Shown: in pieces, positions 11,164-21,407 of the stretch
How the letters are laid out: each line of letters starts with the position of its first letter
Numbering within the stretch: position 1 is the stretch's first letter
Source of the DNA: Allium sativum
Lineage: Eukaryota > Streptophyta > Magnoliopsida > Asparagales > Amaryllidaceae
Reading direction: 5' to 3'
Assembly: GCA_030737875.1 (NCBI GenBank)
Contig: CM060912.1
Location: 127,296,493 to 127,360,492 of the forward strand
DNA length: 64,000 nt
The notes under the pieces: generated by a model
The model's input: the letters and a program-made list of their open reading frames with translations, nothing else
Databases searched by the model: none
What the model was told of the DNA's origin: nothing
Made by a program: the position numbers and the translations under genes

Positions 11164-11751
11164 ATGTCTTCAAGTAATTCCAACTCCTCTATCAGTATAA
11201 CCTTCACATCGAACAACTCCTCCTATTCTCCTCATCTTCCAACACCTACACCTAGAAATGAACCTCAATATCGATGGGGTAATTATCACACCGGATATAC
11301 ACCAGAAGCAAAGAAAGCCAAACGAGTCTTATTCTCATCTTCGGATACCAAACGTAAAATAGATGATCTTCATCACTACCAGACAGAACAAATAGCGCTA
11401 CAGAAGGAGTTATATTTCGAACAGAAAGTGACATCGACTTGCTTGAGTCTTCTCGAAAAGATGATATATAAGTTTTGTGGTTCAAAAGAAGAAGATGTTG
11501 CTCCACCTTTACCAACTCCGCCAAATCCTGTTGATCCATCTTCTTCTTACCGTACTGAGAACAATCCAGTAAATCCCACATTAAAATACTATACCTTTTC
11601 TCCACAAAGACCACCTCTCACACCAAACTCATGGAAGAAAAATTATAAAACAAATGAAGGAACCAGTTCGACAACACCTACGAAGACTCCACTAAATGAA
11701 GTTTTTTTTGTTATCATTTATATATTTTTTCATATATTAATTATTATTTAA
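11164..11751 (+). CDS. Extra 3' reading frame 1 of the SIRE-like copia element (function unknown)
   Basis: A 195-codon open frame lies 230 bp after the pol stop, inside the copia element. It starts with a Ser/Asn-rich segment (about residues 1-22). A Pro-rich part, a central basic/helical stretch (EAKKAKRVLFSSSDTKRKID, residues about 49-68), a Leu/Lys-rich helix-like segment and another Pro-rich part follow. The last 12-15 residues are hydrophobic (Ile/Phe-rich) and come from AT-rich DNA, so the true end may be earlier. SIRE/Maximus elements often carry extra frames here, called envelope-like in some members; no signal peptide or fusion-peptide pattern is visible, so I assign no function. It could also be Gag-like debris. 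Confidence 0.5.
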   Translation: MSSSNSNSSISITFTSNNSSYSPHLPTPTPRNEPQYRWGNYHTGYTPEAKKAKRVLFSSSDTKRKIDDLHHYQTEQIALQKELYFEQKVTSTCLSLLEKMIYKFCGSKEEDVAPPLPTPPNPVDPSSSYRTENNPVNPTLKYYTFSPQRPPLTPNSWKKNYKTNEGTSSTTPTKTPLNEVFFVIIYIFFHILIII

Positions 11752-11794
11752 TAATTGTATGAAATAAAATTTATTTCAGCTCAAAATGTCAAAA

Positions 11795-12126
11795 CAGACG
11801 TCTGAGCATATATAAACAGACGTCTGAACTGATATATATATAATACATTCAACTTTTACCGCAGATGTCTGAATAGTTTAAAACAAACGTCTGAAATATG
11901 TTAAAAATGAACTAATTATTGCGGGTTGATTTTTTTCTTCAAACCATACGTCTGTTTAAATTTTTTAGACGTCTGAAATTTAAGATTAAATAACTTCACC
12001 AACTCAATAATCAGACGTCTGAATAATTTAAAACAGACGTCTGTTTTAGTTCAAAAATGAACTATTTCTTTGCGGGTTCGTTTTCAATTTAATTTAGACG
12101 TCTGCCACTAAAATTTCAGACATCTG
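11795..12126. repeat. Cluster of ten CAGACGTCTG-type palindromes inside the copia element
   Basis: Exact CAGACGTCTG occurs at 11795, 11817, 12012 and 12034. One-to-two-mismatch versions are at 11862, 11884, 11945, 11966, 12095 and 12117. They mostly come in pairs with start-to-start spacing of 21-22 bp, i.e. two DNA turns. The same palindrome marks the U3 part of both copia LTRs (5337-5480 and 14162-14320). The neighbouring text ACTATTTC(T/C)TTGCGG is also shared with the LTR. Confidence 0.9.
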
Positions 12127-12139
12127 AATCTGCGTAGAA

Positions 12140-12308
12140 ATGTTTTTTTAATAAAGAGACACGTCGATTTCCTATAATAACTCCTCACCTATTCACCTTT
12201 TTACCATTCATCTCTTTAATTTTACTTTTACCCATTCACTCTCAATAAAAACCCTAGCCCCCAAATAAATTTTTTACCATAACAACTTCATCAAATCAAA
12301 ATCAATTC
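12140..12308 (+). promoter_or_regulatory. Candidate internal promoter and leader of extra frame 2
   Basis: Downstream of the palindrome cluster the order matches the LTR promoter: GAGACAC (about 12157), then a TATAATA box near 12173. A pyrimidine-rich leader with AAAAACCCTAGCC (about 12247) runs to the ATG at 12309. The LTR shows palindromes, GAGACAC, TATA in the same order. I infer an internal promoter for the extra frame; no transcript evidence is available. Confidence 0.4.
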
Positions 12309-13556
12309 ATGTCAAATCGTGGTAAAAGAACATGAGAAGAAAAAGCACTCCCTCCCTCCGAAGAATTGATTCAAATATGGCTTTGGGATGATACTGCAAA
12401 AGCTAGGTATAAGGCAATGAAGGATTCAAAATTCTTTGAAGGTGCATTTGTCAAATTTGATGCTTTTTCGAATTATCTTCTACTACACTATGCTAGATAC
12501 TTTCACTTTGAATCGCTTGTTGATTATTACAAAAACAATGTAAAAATCTACCCTTTTTTAATCAAGTTGTTTTTAGCAAATCTAAACCTTGATCATACCA
12601 AGCCTCAAGTTAAAAAGGATACGATTTGGTCATAGGTATGTGGAAAGCGTGTGCTTATAACTATGCAACGCTTAGGCCAAATTCTTGAATGTGCATGGCA
12701 AGGATTGGATATAGACTAAATAGAAGTAGATATGGCGACACGAGATGAGACTTCACATCAGTTTCTGTCTGATGATCTAATTAACATGCAAGACATTACC
12801 TCCACTCTTCCCCGACCACAAGCTCGTCTACTTAGTCATATTCTCGTACGCACCATCCAATCTAGGACAGGTAGTTACGAAAAGATATACAAACGGGATT
12901 TTCAAGCTCTCTATGCTTTATAATCCAACAAACAAATTAATTGGGCCAAAATTATCATGGACGAATGGACTGACATAACATATAAGCGCAAGTACAAGAC
13001 TCTACACTATGGTGCCTTCATTACTCGCATTCTTGCCGCTTGTGAAATCAACATACCAAACAACATACCTTCCTTATCCATAAAAGAAATTGGTTCCAAA
13101 ACGTTGAAGCTCATGAATATCGATCCGAATCCATGATCTTTAGAATACATGCCTTTTGAGGATTGGACTCAACACGCTGTTGCTCAACCGGAAACTCTAG
13201 TTACTGAGCCTTCTCATCGTTATCATTTGAGGGAAGAAGAAGAGGAAGACATTCAAATTGTTTCTCCCGATACTTCCTCTAAACAAGCTTTGGTTACGCT
13301 TTCCCGCAATCAATGAAAACTTCATAATGACCTAAAGCATTTTGAAAAGCAAACAAGCAAAAAGTTTAACTCGATCAAAGGTTTCTTGAATAAAATTTGG
13401 GAAAATGTTTCATGCATTGGCACTTCTTCGGGTCAAGCTCAAGCTCCAGTTCCATTCCAATGGTCTTCAAGCTCCGAAGAGGTTCTTGATTCTGAAGAAG
13501 GCTCTCCCAAAGATGGTGGAACGACTGTTGTTGCATCTACTTCAGAAGAATGGTAA
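12309..13556 (+). pseudogene. Extra 3' reading frame 2 of the copia element (415 codons, six stops)
   Basis: From the ATG at 12309 one reading frame runs without frameshift to a TAA at 13554. It is broken only by nonsense codons at 12333 (TGA), 12633 (TAG), 12717 (TAA), 12921 (TAA), 13134 (TGA) and 13314 (TGA). Readable blocks include KFFEGAFVKFDAFSNYLLLH, FESLVDYY, AKIIMDEWTDI, HYGAFITRILAACEINIP, an acidic stretch (REEEEEDIQIV), a helix-like segment (HNDLKHFEKQTSKKFNSIKG) and a Ser-rich end. The layout resembles the 'putative plant transposon protein' domain seen in SIRE-like elements and some plant genes (family recall, not checked). The role is unknown, and no transmembrane segment stands out. 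Confidence 0.7.
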
Positions 13557-13786
13557 GCGTAGCTCACGGTATTCTAGCATAAGTATTTTGCTTAAAAATA
13601 CTTAAACTCTTTACATGGTTAGTAATATTTTTTGGTACTTCTTTTTATTTCTCATAAAGACTTTATTATGTGCTAATCTGTGTTATGTATGATGATATGC
13701 TTGCTTGTCTATTTCTGTATGTGTGTGCTTACGTGTATTATATACGTGCTTCAGTTTTCTAACAATTATTCCTTTTTGTCAAATGA

Positions 13787-13867
13787 CAAAGGGGGAGAAA
13801 CAAGTAACATTATATGCATATTGACAGGGGGAGCTTATATAGTTGTCATTAGTCAAAAGAGGGAGAA
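13787..13867 (+). other. Copia polypurine tract region (three purine runs)
   Basis: Purine runs CAAAGGGGGAGAAA (about 13787), CAGGGGGAGC (about 13825) and AAAAGAGGGAGAA (about 13855) precede the 3' LTR. The last abuts it and would prime plus-strand DNA. Several spaced GGGGGAG runs are characteristic of SIRE/Maximus elements. The interval 13557-13786 holds no recognisable gene. Confidence 0.8.
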
Positions 13868-13913
13868 TGTTGAATCCCGCTATATATTATTTTGACTATG
13901 ACAACTATACAAG

Positions 13914-13962
<49 letters not shown>

Positions 13963-14896
13963 GCTAATTCTATGTTGTAGGAAGATACTTTTGACAATCA
14001 GATTCAAGAACACAAAACGAAGATCACTTATATGTTAAAAGAGTCTGTTAGTCCTAGATTTATATGTTAAAGTCTTCCTTGATGATTACACACACACGTT
14101 ATATATATATATATAATTCTTTTATTATAAAATAGGCAAGGTATAGGCTGATAAAAGAAAACAGACGTCTGTTTGCTGAAACAAATTGTTTTCAAATACA
14201 ATATTCAGACGTCTGTTTCAAATATTTCAGATGTCTGAATTTTTTCTGAAATGCACTATTTCCTTGCGGCTTTAATTTTAACTTACAAATAGACATCTGA
14301 AAATTATTTCAGACATCTGATTCTGAAAGGTTGCAACTTCTATGAAGAGACACAACTATTTAATTCATAACTCTTCATCAAAATCTTTCGTGATTAGTTG
14401 TATCTTTTTATATATTATAAATAGAGAGTTAATTAATTGATCCAATCACCGAATTTTAATCTAATTCTCTCTATCTTATTCAAAACTCTCTAAGTTCTAA
14501 AAAGTGATCTATTTTCATACTTGAGACTTTTAAACTTCCATATTCCTTCACGTACTTCACGATTATCATCAAGGAAAGGCTATAGGAAGGGTGTACTTAA
14601 TATTAGACAATTCGTGTTATCAAGAACACAAAATAGTCAACAATTATTCTATATTTGTGAAGACCTCTTCAGTAGTTGAGGTAAGAAATCTCGTTCGTGT
14701 GTTCGGGTAATTGTGAACCTATTCCTCCGAGTGAAGTGAGGGTTTTAGTGTTAGTGAAATACCAGAAGTGAGTCTGGGACTGGACGTAGGACAGTGGTCC
14801 GAACCATTATAGTGATATTTACTTACTACTCTGCTATATACACTACATTCTGTTCTCCATACTACACGATCCTATACTGCTGCATAGCCTCTTTCA
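13868..14896 (+). repeat. Copia 3' LTR
   Basis: This 1029-bp partner of 5059-6084 begins TGTTGAATCCCGC, has the long TA run (about 13917-13957) and keeps the palindromes at 14162-14171 and 14206-14215. It has a better TATA box (TATTATAAATAGAGAG, about 14415) and ends CTTTCA. The first palindrome block is slightly shorter than in the 5' LTR. Confidence 0.92.
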
Positions 14897-14901
14897 TGTT
14901 C

Positions 14902-15878
14902 TTGTGTTCATAGATGATATCTTGGTTTATTTAAGGACAGAGGAAGAACACAAGGACCATTTGAGGATAGCTATGGAGGTGTTGAGTAAACACCAATTGA
15001 AAGCGAAGTTTTCTAAGTGTCACTTCTGGAGGAGGGAAATGAGATTCTTGGGCCATGTTGTTTCAGAGAATGGCATTGCTGTGGATACTGCGAAGGTGGC
15101 TACGGTACAAGATTGTTCTACGCCCAAGAATGCAACAGATGTAAGAAGTTTCTTGGGATTGGATGGATATTACAGTAAGTTTATCCAAGACTTCTCCAAG
15201 ATAGCGGCACCGTTAACTCAGTTGACCAAGAAGAATCAAGCTTTCGTTTGGGATGAAAGTTGTGAAAATGCATTCAAGAGTCTAAAGGAAAAGTTGATGT
15301 GTGCGCTAGTGTTAGTCATTCCTAAAGGGAATGAAGAGATGACGGTATACGCAGATGCATGTGGTACCGGACTAGGTTCTGTATTGATGCAAAGAGGTAG
15401 GGTTGTAGCTTATGCTAGTCGACAGCTGAAACCGCATGAGAAAAGATATCCTACCCATGATTTGGAATTGGCAGCAATCATGTTCGCGTTGAAGATATGG
15501 AGATATTATCTCTTGGGAGAAAGATTCGAGTTGTTTACCGATCATAAATCGTAGAAGTATCTCTTCTCTAAGAAGGGTCTAAATCTCCGACAGCAAAGAT
15601 GGTTAGAATTCTTAGCTTCATATGATTTCGATATCGCATATACACTAGGAAAAGGAGATGCGGTAGATGATGCATTGAGTAGAAGACATGCCAGTTTAGG
15701 AGCTATGTTTTTTGAATGGAAGCAACTATAGTATATCGTAGGGTATGATTTCAGACCTAAGTGCGAATTAGATCCAGCAATGTTAGCAAGTTTTACGATC
15801 AGACTCACTTTGATTGAGCGGATTGGTTCTAGTTAGAGGGATGATCCTAACTTATTTGAAATCATCTCCAATTTAGAG
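14902..15878 (+). pseudogene. pol: Gypsy reverse transcriptase C-terminal part and RNase H
   Basis: Reading resumes after the copia target duplication with the catalytic [10 protein letters not shown] block, then [31 protein letters not shown], and the connection domain. RNase H follows: [15 protein letters not shown] (first Asp), [39 protein letters not shown] and LFTDHKS. A TAG at 15552 and further stops at about 15729 and 15834 break the frame. It is the direct continuation of the RT cut at 5058. Confidence 0.9.
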
Positions 15879-16753
15879 ATGGATATCGACGAGGAGATAA
15901 ACAAGTATGGGCTTGATCGAGATGGATGGCTTAGAAAGAATGGGAGACTAGTTGTGCCCAATGTCAATGGATTGAGAGATGAAGTACTTAGAGAATGTCA
16001 TCACTCAAAACTGACTATACATCCCGGCGGTAACAAAATGTATCGAGAAATGAAGCAGACCTACTACTGGGAAGGGATGAAAAGAGACGTTGGGAAGTTT
16101 ATATCCAAATGCATGAATTGCCAACTGGTTAAAGTCGAGCAAAAGAAGCCTAGCGGTCTGTTGCAACCATTACAAATTCCAGAATGGAAATAGGAACAAG
16201 TCTCAATGGATTTCATTGATGAGTTACCAAGGACTAAATCGGGCCATGATAGCATTTGGGTGATTGTGGACCAATTGACCAAAAATGCAAGGTTTATACC
16301 TGTCAAGTCGAATAGAACAACAGCTAAGTTAGCAGAACTGTATATGAAATGGGTAGTAAGATTTCATGGAATACCCAAAGGCATTGTGAGCGACCGAGAT
16401 CCGTTGTTTACTAGTGGATTTTGGAAGAGCTTACAAGAGGCGTTAGGATCAGAACTACATCTCAGTACCGCATATCATCCTCAAACCGAAGGTCAGACAG
16501 AGAGGGTGAATCGAGTATTAGAAGATCTCTTGAGAGCTTTCATTTAGATTTTGGTGGATCATGGGATGACCATTTGCATCTAATGGATTTCGCATATAAC
16601 AATAGTTATCAGTCCAGTATTGGTATGGCTCCACTTGAAGCTTTGTACGGAAGACTGCGCAACTCACCATCATGTTGGTTGGAAATTGGTGAGAAATTCG
16701 TACTTGGGCCAGATGTAATAAGTGAAACTGCAGACAAGATCAAGGTTATCTAA
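15879..16753 (+). pseudogene. pol: Gypsy integrase pseudogene
   Basis: The zinc-binding HHCC region is present: ECHHSKLTIHPGGNKMYREM (His pair) and KCMNCQLVK (Cys pair). A TAG at 16191 (TGG to TAG type) precedes the core: first Asp in MDFIDELPRTKSGHDSIWVI (16206), second Asp in GIVSDRDPLFTS (about 16384), and Glu in HPQTEGQTERVNR (about 16483-16515). A frameshift around 16510-16530 moves the rest into another frame (WDDHLHLMDFAYNNSYQSSI, MAPLEALYGR), which ends at TAA 16751. Catalytic residues are all present but not in one frame. Confidence 0.9.
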
Positions 16754-17260
16754 CAGGGAATGAAGGCTGCCCAAGATAGGCAGAAGAGTTATGCTGATAA
16801 GAGGCGAAGATATTTAAAATTCTCCATTGTTGACTGGGTGTTTGTCAAGATTTCTCCGTTAAAGAGCATGATTCGATTTGGTAGGAGAGGCAAGTTAACA
16901 CCAAGATTTGTTGGTCCATTCCCAGTTCTCGAGCAAGTTGGGAATTTGGCATATAAAGTTGAGTTGCCAGACAAGATGGCGGGAGTCCATAACGTGTTTC
17001 ATGTTTCCCAGTTAAGGAAGCTCGTGCATGACCCCGATATGACTATTTCACTGGATCCGTTGGATGACATCTAAGTAGAACCCGAGGCGGTTGGGAACCG
17101 CAAGCCGATCTGTATTATCGAGAGCGATACGAAGCAACTTCGAAGGAAGGAAGGCGGTGAAACTGGTCAAGGTTCAGTGGGGCGAGAATGAGAGTGACTG
17201 TACTTGGGAAACAGAGGAGAGCATAAGGGAATTGCATCCAAAACTCTTTGCCTGGTAAGA
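16754..17260 (+). pseudogene. pol: Gypsy integrase C-terminus with chromodomain-like tail
   Basis: The open stretch 16760-17074 carries RQKSYADKRRRYLKF, GKLTPRFVGPFPVLEQVG, AYKVELPDKMAGVHNVFHVS and QLRKLVHDPD, the usual GPY/F module of chromoviruses (GPFPVLEQVGNLAYKVELP). After TAA 17072 and a frame change, VKVQWGENESDCTWETEE (about 17164-17217) and LHPKLFAW are readable, matching the divergent chromodomain end (VQW...TWE). Such tails guide integration to particular chromatin. Stop and shift make it dead. Confidence 0.82.
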
Positions 17261-17416
17261 TTTAAATAGTGATAGTTTCCTCCCTTGTTAGTAGACCGCA
17301 TGCTAGGGTAGGCTTGTTGTGCTTATTGTGTATGTTTGATTGTTTTTGAATGACTGATAGGCATGCGGAACACCTTTGTATGTTCTTGGTTAAGGAATTT
17401 CGAGGGCGAAATTTCT

Positions 17417-17438
17417 TGAGAGGGTGGAGGGGGGAGAG
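17417..17438 (+). other. Gypsy polypurine tract
   Basis: GAGAGGGTGGAGGGGGGAGAG ends right at the TG of the 3' LTR (17439) and follows TTTCGAGGGCGAAATTTC, the usual gypsy pre-PPT context. It serves as the plus-strand primer. Confidence 0.9.
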
Positions 17439-19988
17439 TGTAATGACCCGCATTCTACATATCGAAGGATCGTAGAATATATTTCTTTTCCATATGAAGT
17501 CCTATGGTCATGTAACTTTGGCGAACGACTATTGGGGTCATTTCCAATGTTCACGATTTTTGCCGATTTTTAAATGACTGTTTTGCCCCTGGCGAATCTT
17601 GTTTTGTTTATAACTTTTGATTGGTAAGGAGTTTTGACCTGAAATCACTTCCATTAGATTCAGATGATGGTTTACCTTTCCTTAGATTGGTCATAATAAT
17701 CAAACGGAATTACCGTTTGGGAGATATGGCTGAATTAAGGTTTGGAAGGTGAAAAACAGCTTAAATGGGCTTAATAGGGTAATTAGCAGCTAGGCCCATT
17801 AGGGATTTCGGGATTTGAGCTATATAAGGGCTGATTAGGGTTAGAGAAACCTTTTCTTTGTCATTTTCCAACCGCCATTTACCTCCCTTCAGCCCTAACA
17901 ATGGCTTCCAACACCCAAATCACCTTCTAATCACCGTTTAATCAAGCATTAGCCTAATCTACATCAAATCAAGGCAAATTAGCGTCAAGTTTGGGATAGA
18001 GCTGTTGGAACACACAGAGACTCGACCTATATCAGAGATACTTTCAGATCTATAAGTAATTTGTGGCTAAGGTGAGCGATTTGCCTTGTTTTTCACTAAT
18101 TACGGTTAATTATGAGTGATTAGTGATAATTAGAGAAATTATGGCTCAGAAAAATCTTGGAAAATATGTAAAATTCTAAAATAAAATATTATTTTAGGGC
18201 TTTGATAAAAATTTGGGTTGATTTGGACATGTTTCACTAATCGTATGGTTAAATCATGATTAAGGAGATTAAGGGGAAAACATGGGTTTTGGGTATGTTT
18301 GATCCTTGTTAGCATGTTAAATTTGTTGTTTTAGTGTTTGTGGTTGATTATACATGTTGCTATGACTATTTGGAATGTTTTATGATTGTTTAGAAAAGTT
18401 AGAATGGTCGAAAAAGCCATCGTGTGGCATAAAACAGTCGCTGGAAAAGTTGAAGAATATTGTGCAGGAACCGGATCAGATCGCCCCCCACCCCTTTCCG
18501 AACCGACCCGATCGTGATCCCCGAACCAAACCGATCGTGGCCACTCATTATGAGCCACTCCAGTACCGATCTCCTCGTGACATATGTGCCTCGATCCGAA
18601 GCGCTCCAGCTTGAGTATCACGAACCGCCTAAAGGAACAAGACAAGACTGATGCTCTGGAGCTAGCACCACGACCCAACCCGCTCGTGAGAAGGAACCCG
18701 ATCCGAACCGCCATGAGAGGGAACTCAAGACCTGATCCGTTCGAGTGAAGATATCATGACCCGAACCGGAGATGGGGCCACGAGCCGAACCGACCTGATG
18801 CTATGGGAGATGAATCACGAACCGAACCAGAATGGCCGAATCGAATCGATGATGACTGAGGTACTACGCACATTCGAATCGATCCGGTGAAGACCAAAAC
18901 CCGAGACGTAAAGGTAGTCCAAATGGGAAGTTTGTACTTAGTATCCAGACAGGAACCAATGAGTCAACTTCATGGTTGGGCTTTGCTGCAGGACGTGTGC
19001 TAAGGAGTTGTCGACGTCCATAGCTTTGATTTACCACCGAGAGACGAATGTTAGGCTACGGATCAGTGCGGTGTGGTAGTTATTACTCCATGGGGCAGAG
19101 TGATCATAGCATGGCTATGAGCCAGTGCAGTGAAGTCGTCATGACTTCATGGGGCAGAGTGGATATAGCAAGGACTAGTGGCTATGGATCAGTGTAGTGG
19201 ATTCGCCATGACTCCATGGGGCAGAGTGATCATAGCAAGAATTTGGGTGATCAAAGCGGTGGATATCGTATGCTTTCCGCACTGAGTAAGAGATGTGAGG
19301 ATGGTTACTATGCTTGATTGTTTTTCATCACTATGACATGCACACCGCTTCCCCCGTATCTTTACACCATATGTTAGTGTCATCTTAGAGTATTGTACAT
19401 CTTGTGTGCTAACTCTTTGGTTGCAGGTCCAGGTTCAGGTATGGTTTAGTATACCTGTTATTGTTATGTTTTGCTGCTTATCACTCATACCTGACTTTTG
19501 TCTGACCCAGAGTTTTATGTCACTTCTTATTACTCTGGGTTCTCTTAAACGGGCAGACTAGAGACAGGTCATGTGATTATGGACGAGTAGTTGTACCGTA
19601 GACGAGCAGGAGGCTTCCACATATGATATATATATGTATATATGTATATATATAATCTTCTTGTGTTGTTGCAGGTCACTACTTTGGGCATTAGTAGTTT
19701 TCCTCTTTCTTTTTCCTTTAGAGATAGTATTTCAAAGTTGTAATAATGTTGGTTTGGATGGTAAGTTGTATTTTGCTGCTATGATGGTTTAGTTTTCAGC
19801 TTATGCACTGTCTCGCCTGTTTTATGTCAAAGTTATGTTACTATTATATTTTATCTCATGCGCTGTGAGACATTTTACAAGTTCATTATTAGTTCAAATT
19901 CCTTTCTTTGACTACCGTCTCGTGCTAGTTGGACATCGGCACAGTGCATTTCAGGGAAATGTCGGTTGGTGCGGGGCAGGCCGTCACA
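17439..19988 (+). repeat. Gypsy chromovirus 3' LTR
   Basis: This 2550-bp partner of 832-3377 starts TGTAATGACC and ends GCCGTCACA. The TATA box is at 17821-17827. It repeats the hairpin units at 19057-19246, with some stems decayed (for example GGATTC facing GACTCC). The small open frames inside are not conserved. Confidence 0.93.
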
Positions 19989-20808
19989 CTAATACTACCT
20001 AGTTTTTCCTGAGCGACGAGGTAATAGTGAGACACCGATTCAAGTAATTATTTCCCCTCAACTTAGCCTACTTACCGTCGAACTTCATCTCTTGATTACT
20101 ATCAACTTATGCGTTCAGGTTTGGAGTTGCATTTTCTAAGCATTTAAAATTAGGGTTTTGTTTATTTTAAGTTGGGGTGGGTTTTGTTTATTTTCAGTTA
20201 GATTTTAGAGTGCGAAAGACATTTTCCTGGAAAGTTAAAGAAGTTACCCAACAAAACCCTATTTATAATATTATTAGATTTGTTAGCACGTTCTAAACAA
20301 TAAAAGTTGTGAACTTGTAATGGTTGAAAATGGAAATTTATTAAAGTTTTCAATGAACTATAAAGAGGCTACTTTTGAAAACCATTCTCGTCGTATGCTT
20401 AGCCACAAAGGGGAAAAAGGAGGGGAAAAATTGCAGCTAAAGTCTTAAGCTGATAGACCTTAAGAATAAAGAGCTTTTCCAAGGGAGAAAGCCCTTAATC
20501 GTGGATTTTTAATTATTGAATTTGTTAATGGTAACGTTATGTATGGTGACATTCTAGTAACATCTAATCTAGTATGAGTTCAAATCTTGCTTTAGGTGGA
20601 AGTGCTTAATTTGTCTACGTATGATTTTATTCCTGTATTGAATAAAATAAAGGCTTGCCTTCAAGATTGAATCTTCCATTCACATAGCATATGCCTTTTA
20701 GTGTCCAAGGCCAAATTTTTTATAACTGTTGGATCATATGAATTAATTTAAAGTATATAATCAAATTTATAATTAAATACTTCTACATACAAGTTTGGTC
20801 TTTTACCA

Positions 20809-20864
20809 AGATATTTGGGCTTGTAATATGAATCTTTCTCTTTGAGTTTAATTTATAGATGCCT
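20809..20864 (+). pseudogene. tRNA-Pro relic A, unit 1
   Basis: This 56-nt shortened tRNA-Pro copy lacks the 3' half of the anticodon arm. It aligns to the tRNA from the acceptor stem (ATATTTGGGCTTGTAATATGA) to AGATGCC at the 3' end. It is followed by a T run. Confidence 0.65.
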
Positions 20865-21017
20865 CTTCCTTTTTTAAAAAATTCAATTTCAAATGGTGCA
20901 TTTTTGAAATGCTATCATGCAAACTTTTACGTATTTTACTTTTACGTGAGTGTTTTGGCAACCGTTAATTGTAAATTTGTCATAAGACCTCTGCCTACGG
21001 GTCAACCCATTCATCAA

Positions 21018-21060
21018 GGGCAGTCGATATAGTAGTATGATTCATGCTCTCAGAATTCCC
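21018..21060 (+). pseudogene. tRNA-Pro relic B, unit 1
   Basis: This 43-nt remnant starts GGGCAGTCGATATAGTAGTA and ends CTCAGAATTCCC. The segment from the anticodon loop to the T loop is missing. The preceding ~40 bp (AAGACCT...TCAACCCATTCATCAA) resemble the flank before the main tRNA. Confidence 0.7.
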
Positions 21061-21335
21061 TTCTCTACTTAGTGAACTTTAATTAATAAGTAGGCTTGGT
21101 TGAAGATGTTTATCAAGCTACTACATAATTTGACTTTTATTCTACAAATCAACCCTTTCAGCTTGTGTATTTGACTATTTGATCCCATTGCATGATTCTA
21201 ACTTAGACCAAGGGATATCCAATTTTATGGCAAAATTAGGCTTATTTTAAAGGTGATATTTTTCCAGGTTCTTCATAAATTGACCTTAAGTTGCACGCTA
21301 TCCCAATACCTGTACATATCAACCATTTCATCAAG

Positions 21336-21407
21336 GGGCATTTAGTCTAGTGGTATGATTCTCGCTTTGGGTGCGAGAGGTCCCGAGTTCAATTCTCGGA
21401 ATGCCCC
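21336..21407 (+). tRNA. tRNA-Pro (anticodon UGG), near-intact
   Basis: A 72-nt cloverleaf with acceptor stem GGGCATT/AATGCCC, anticodon stem CTCGC/GCGAG and loop TTTGGGT (UGG). It has two changes from the intact copies: G10 to A in the D stem and G to A in the T loop (TTCAATT), which alters the pol III B box. TTTT runs follow within 40 bp. Expression is possible but likely weakened. Confidence 0.85.

Larger units (their letters stand above)
5059..14896 (+). mobile_element. Ty1/copia element, SIRE/Maximus type, nested in gypsy pol
   Basis: Direct LTRs (5059-6084 and 13868-14896) begin TGTTG(G/A)ATCCCGC and end CTTTCA, flanked by the 5-bp target duplication TGTTC (5054-5058 and 14897-14901). 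Order is PBS, gag with zinc knuckle, a long Lys/Glu-rich stretch, protease, integrase, RT, RNase H (copia order), then about 2.9 kb of extra sequence before several GGGGGAG-like purine tracts. Extra 3' frames plus repeated purine tracts are typical of the SIRE/Maximus lineage. The LTRs look more alike than those of the host gypsy element, as expected for the younger insertion. All genes carry stops or frameshifts. Confidence 0.93.
832..19988 (+). mobile_element. Ty3/gypsy chromovirus, full-length but defective, hosting a copia element
   Basis: Two direct LTRs (832-3377 and 17439-19988) start with TGTAA and end with GTCACA. They are flanked by the identical 5-bp target duplication CTAAT (827-831 and 19989-19993). 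Between them are a PBS-like site, gag, protease remnant, reverse transcriptase, RNase H, integrase, a chromodomain-like tail and a purine tract, in plus orientation. Without the 9.8-kb copia insertion the element is about 9.3 kb. Pol order RT-RNH-IN and the C-terminal chromodomain-like motif mark a chromovirus; the long LTRs suggest the Tekay/Del lineage (inference). Multiple stops and frameshifts make it non-autonomous. Confidence 0.93.

Noticed and set aside
11795..12126. CRISPR-like array (short repeats with spacers)
   Set aside because: The 10-bp palindrome is too short, spacing is uneven, spacers share sequence with the LTR, and the host is a plant.
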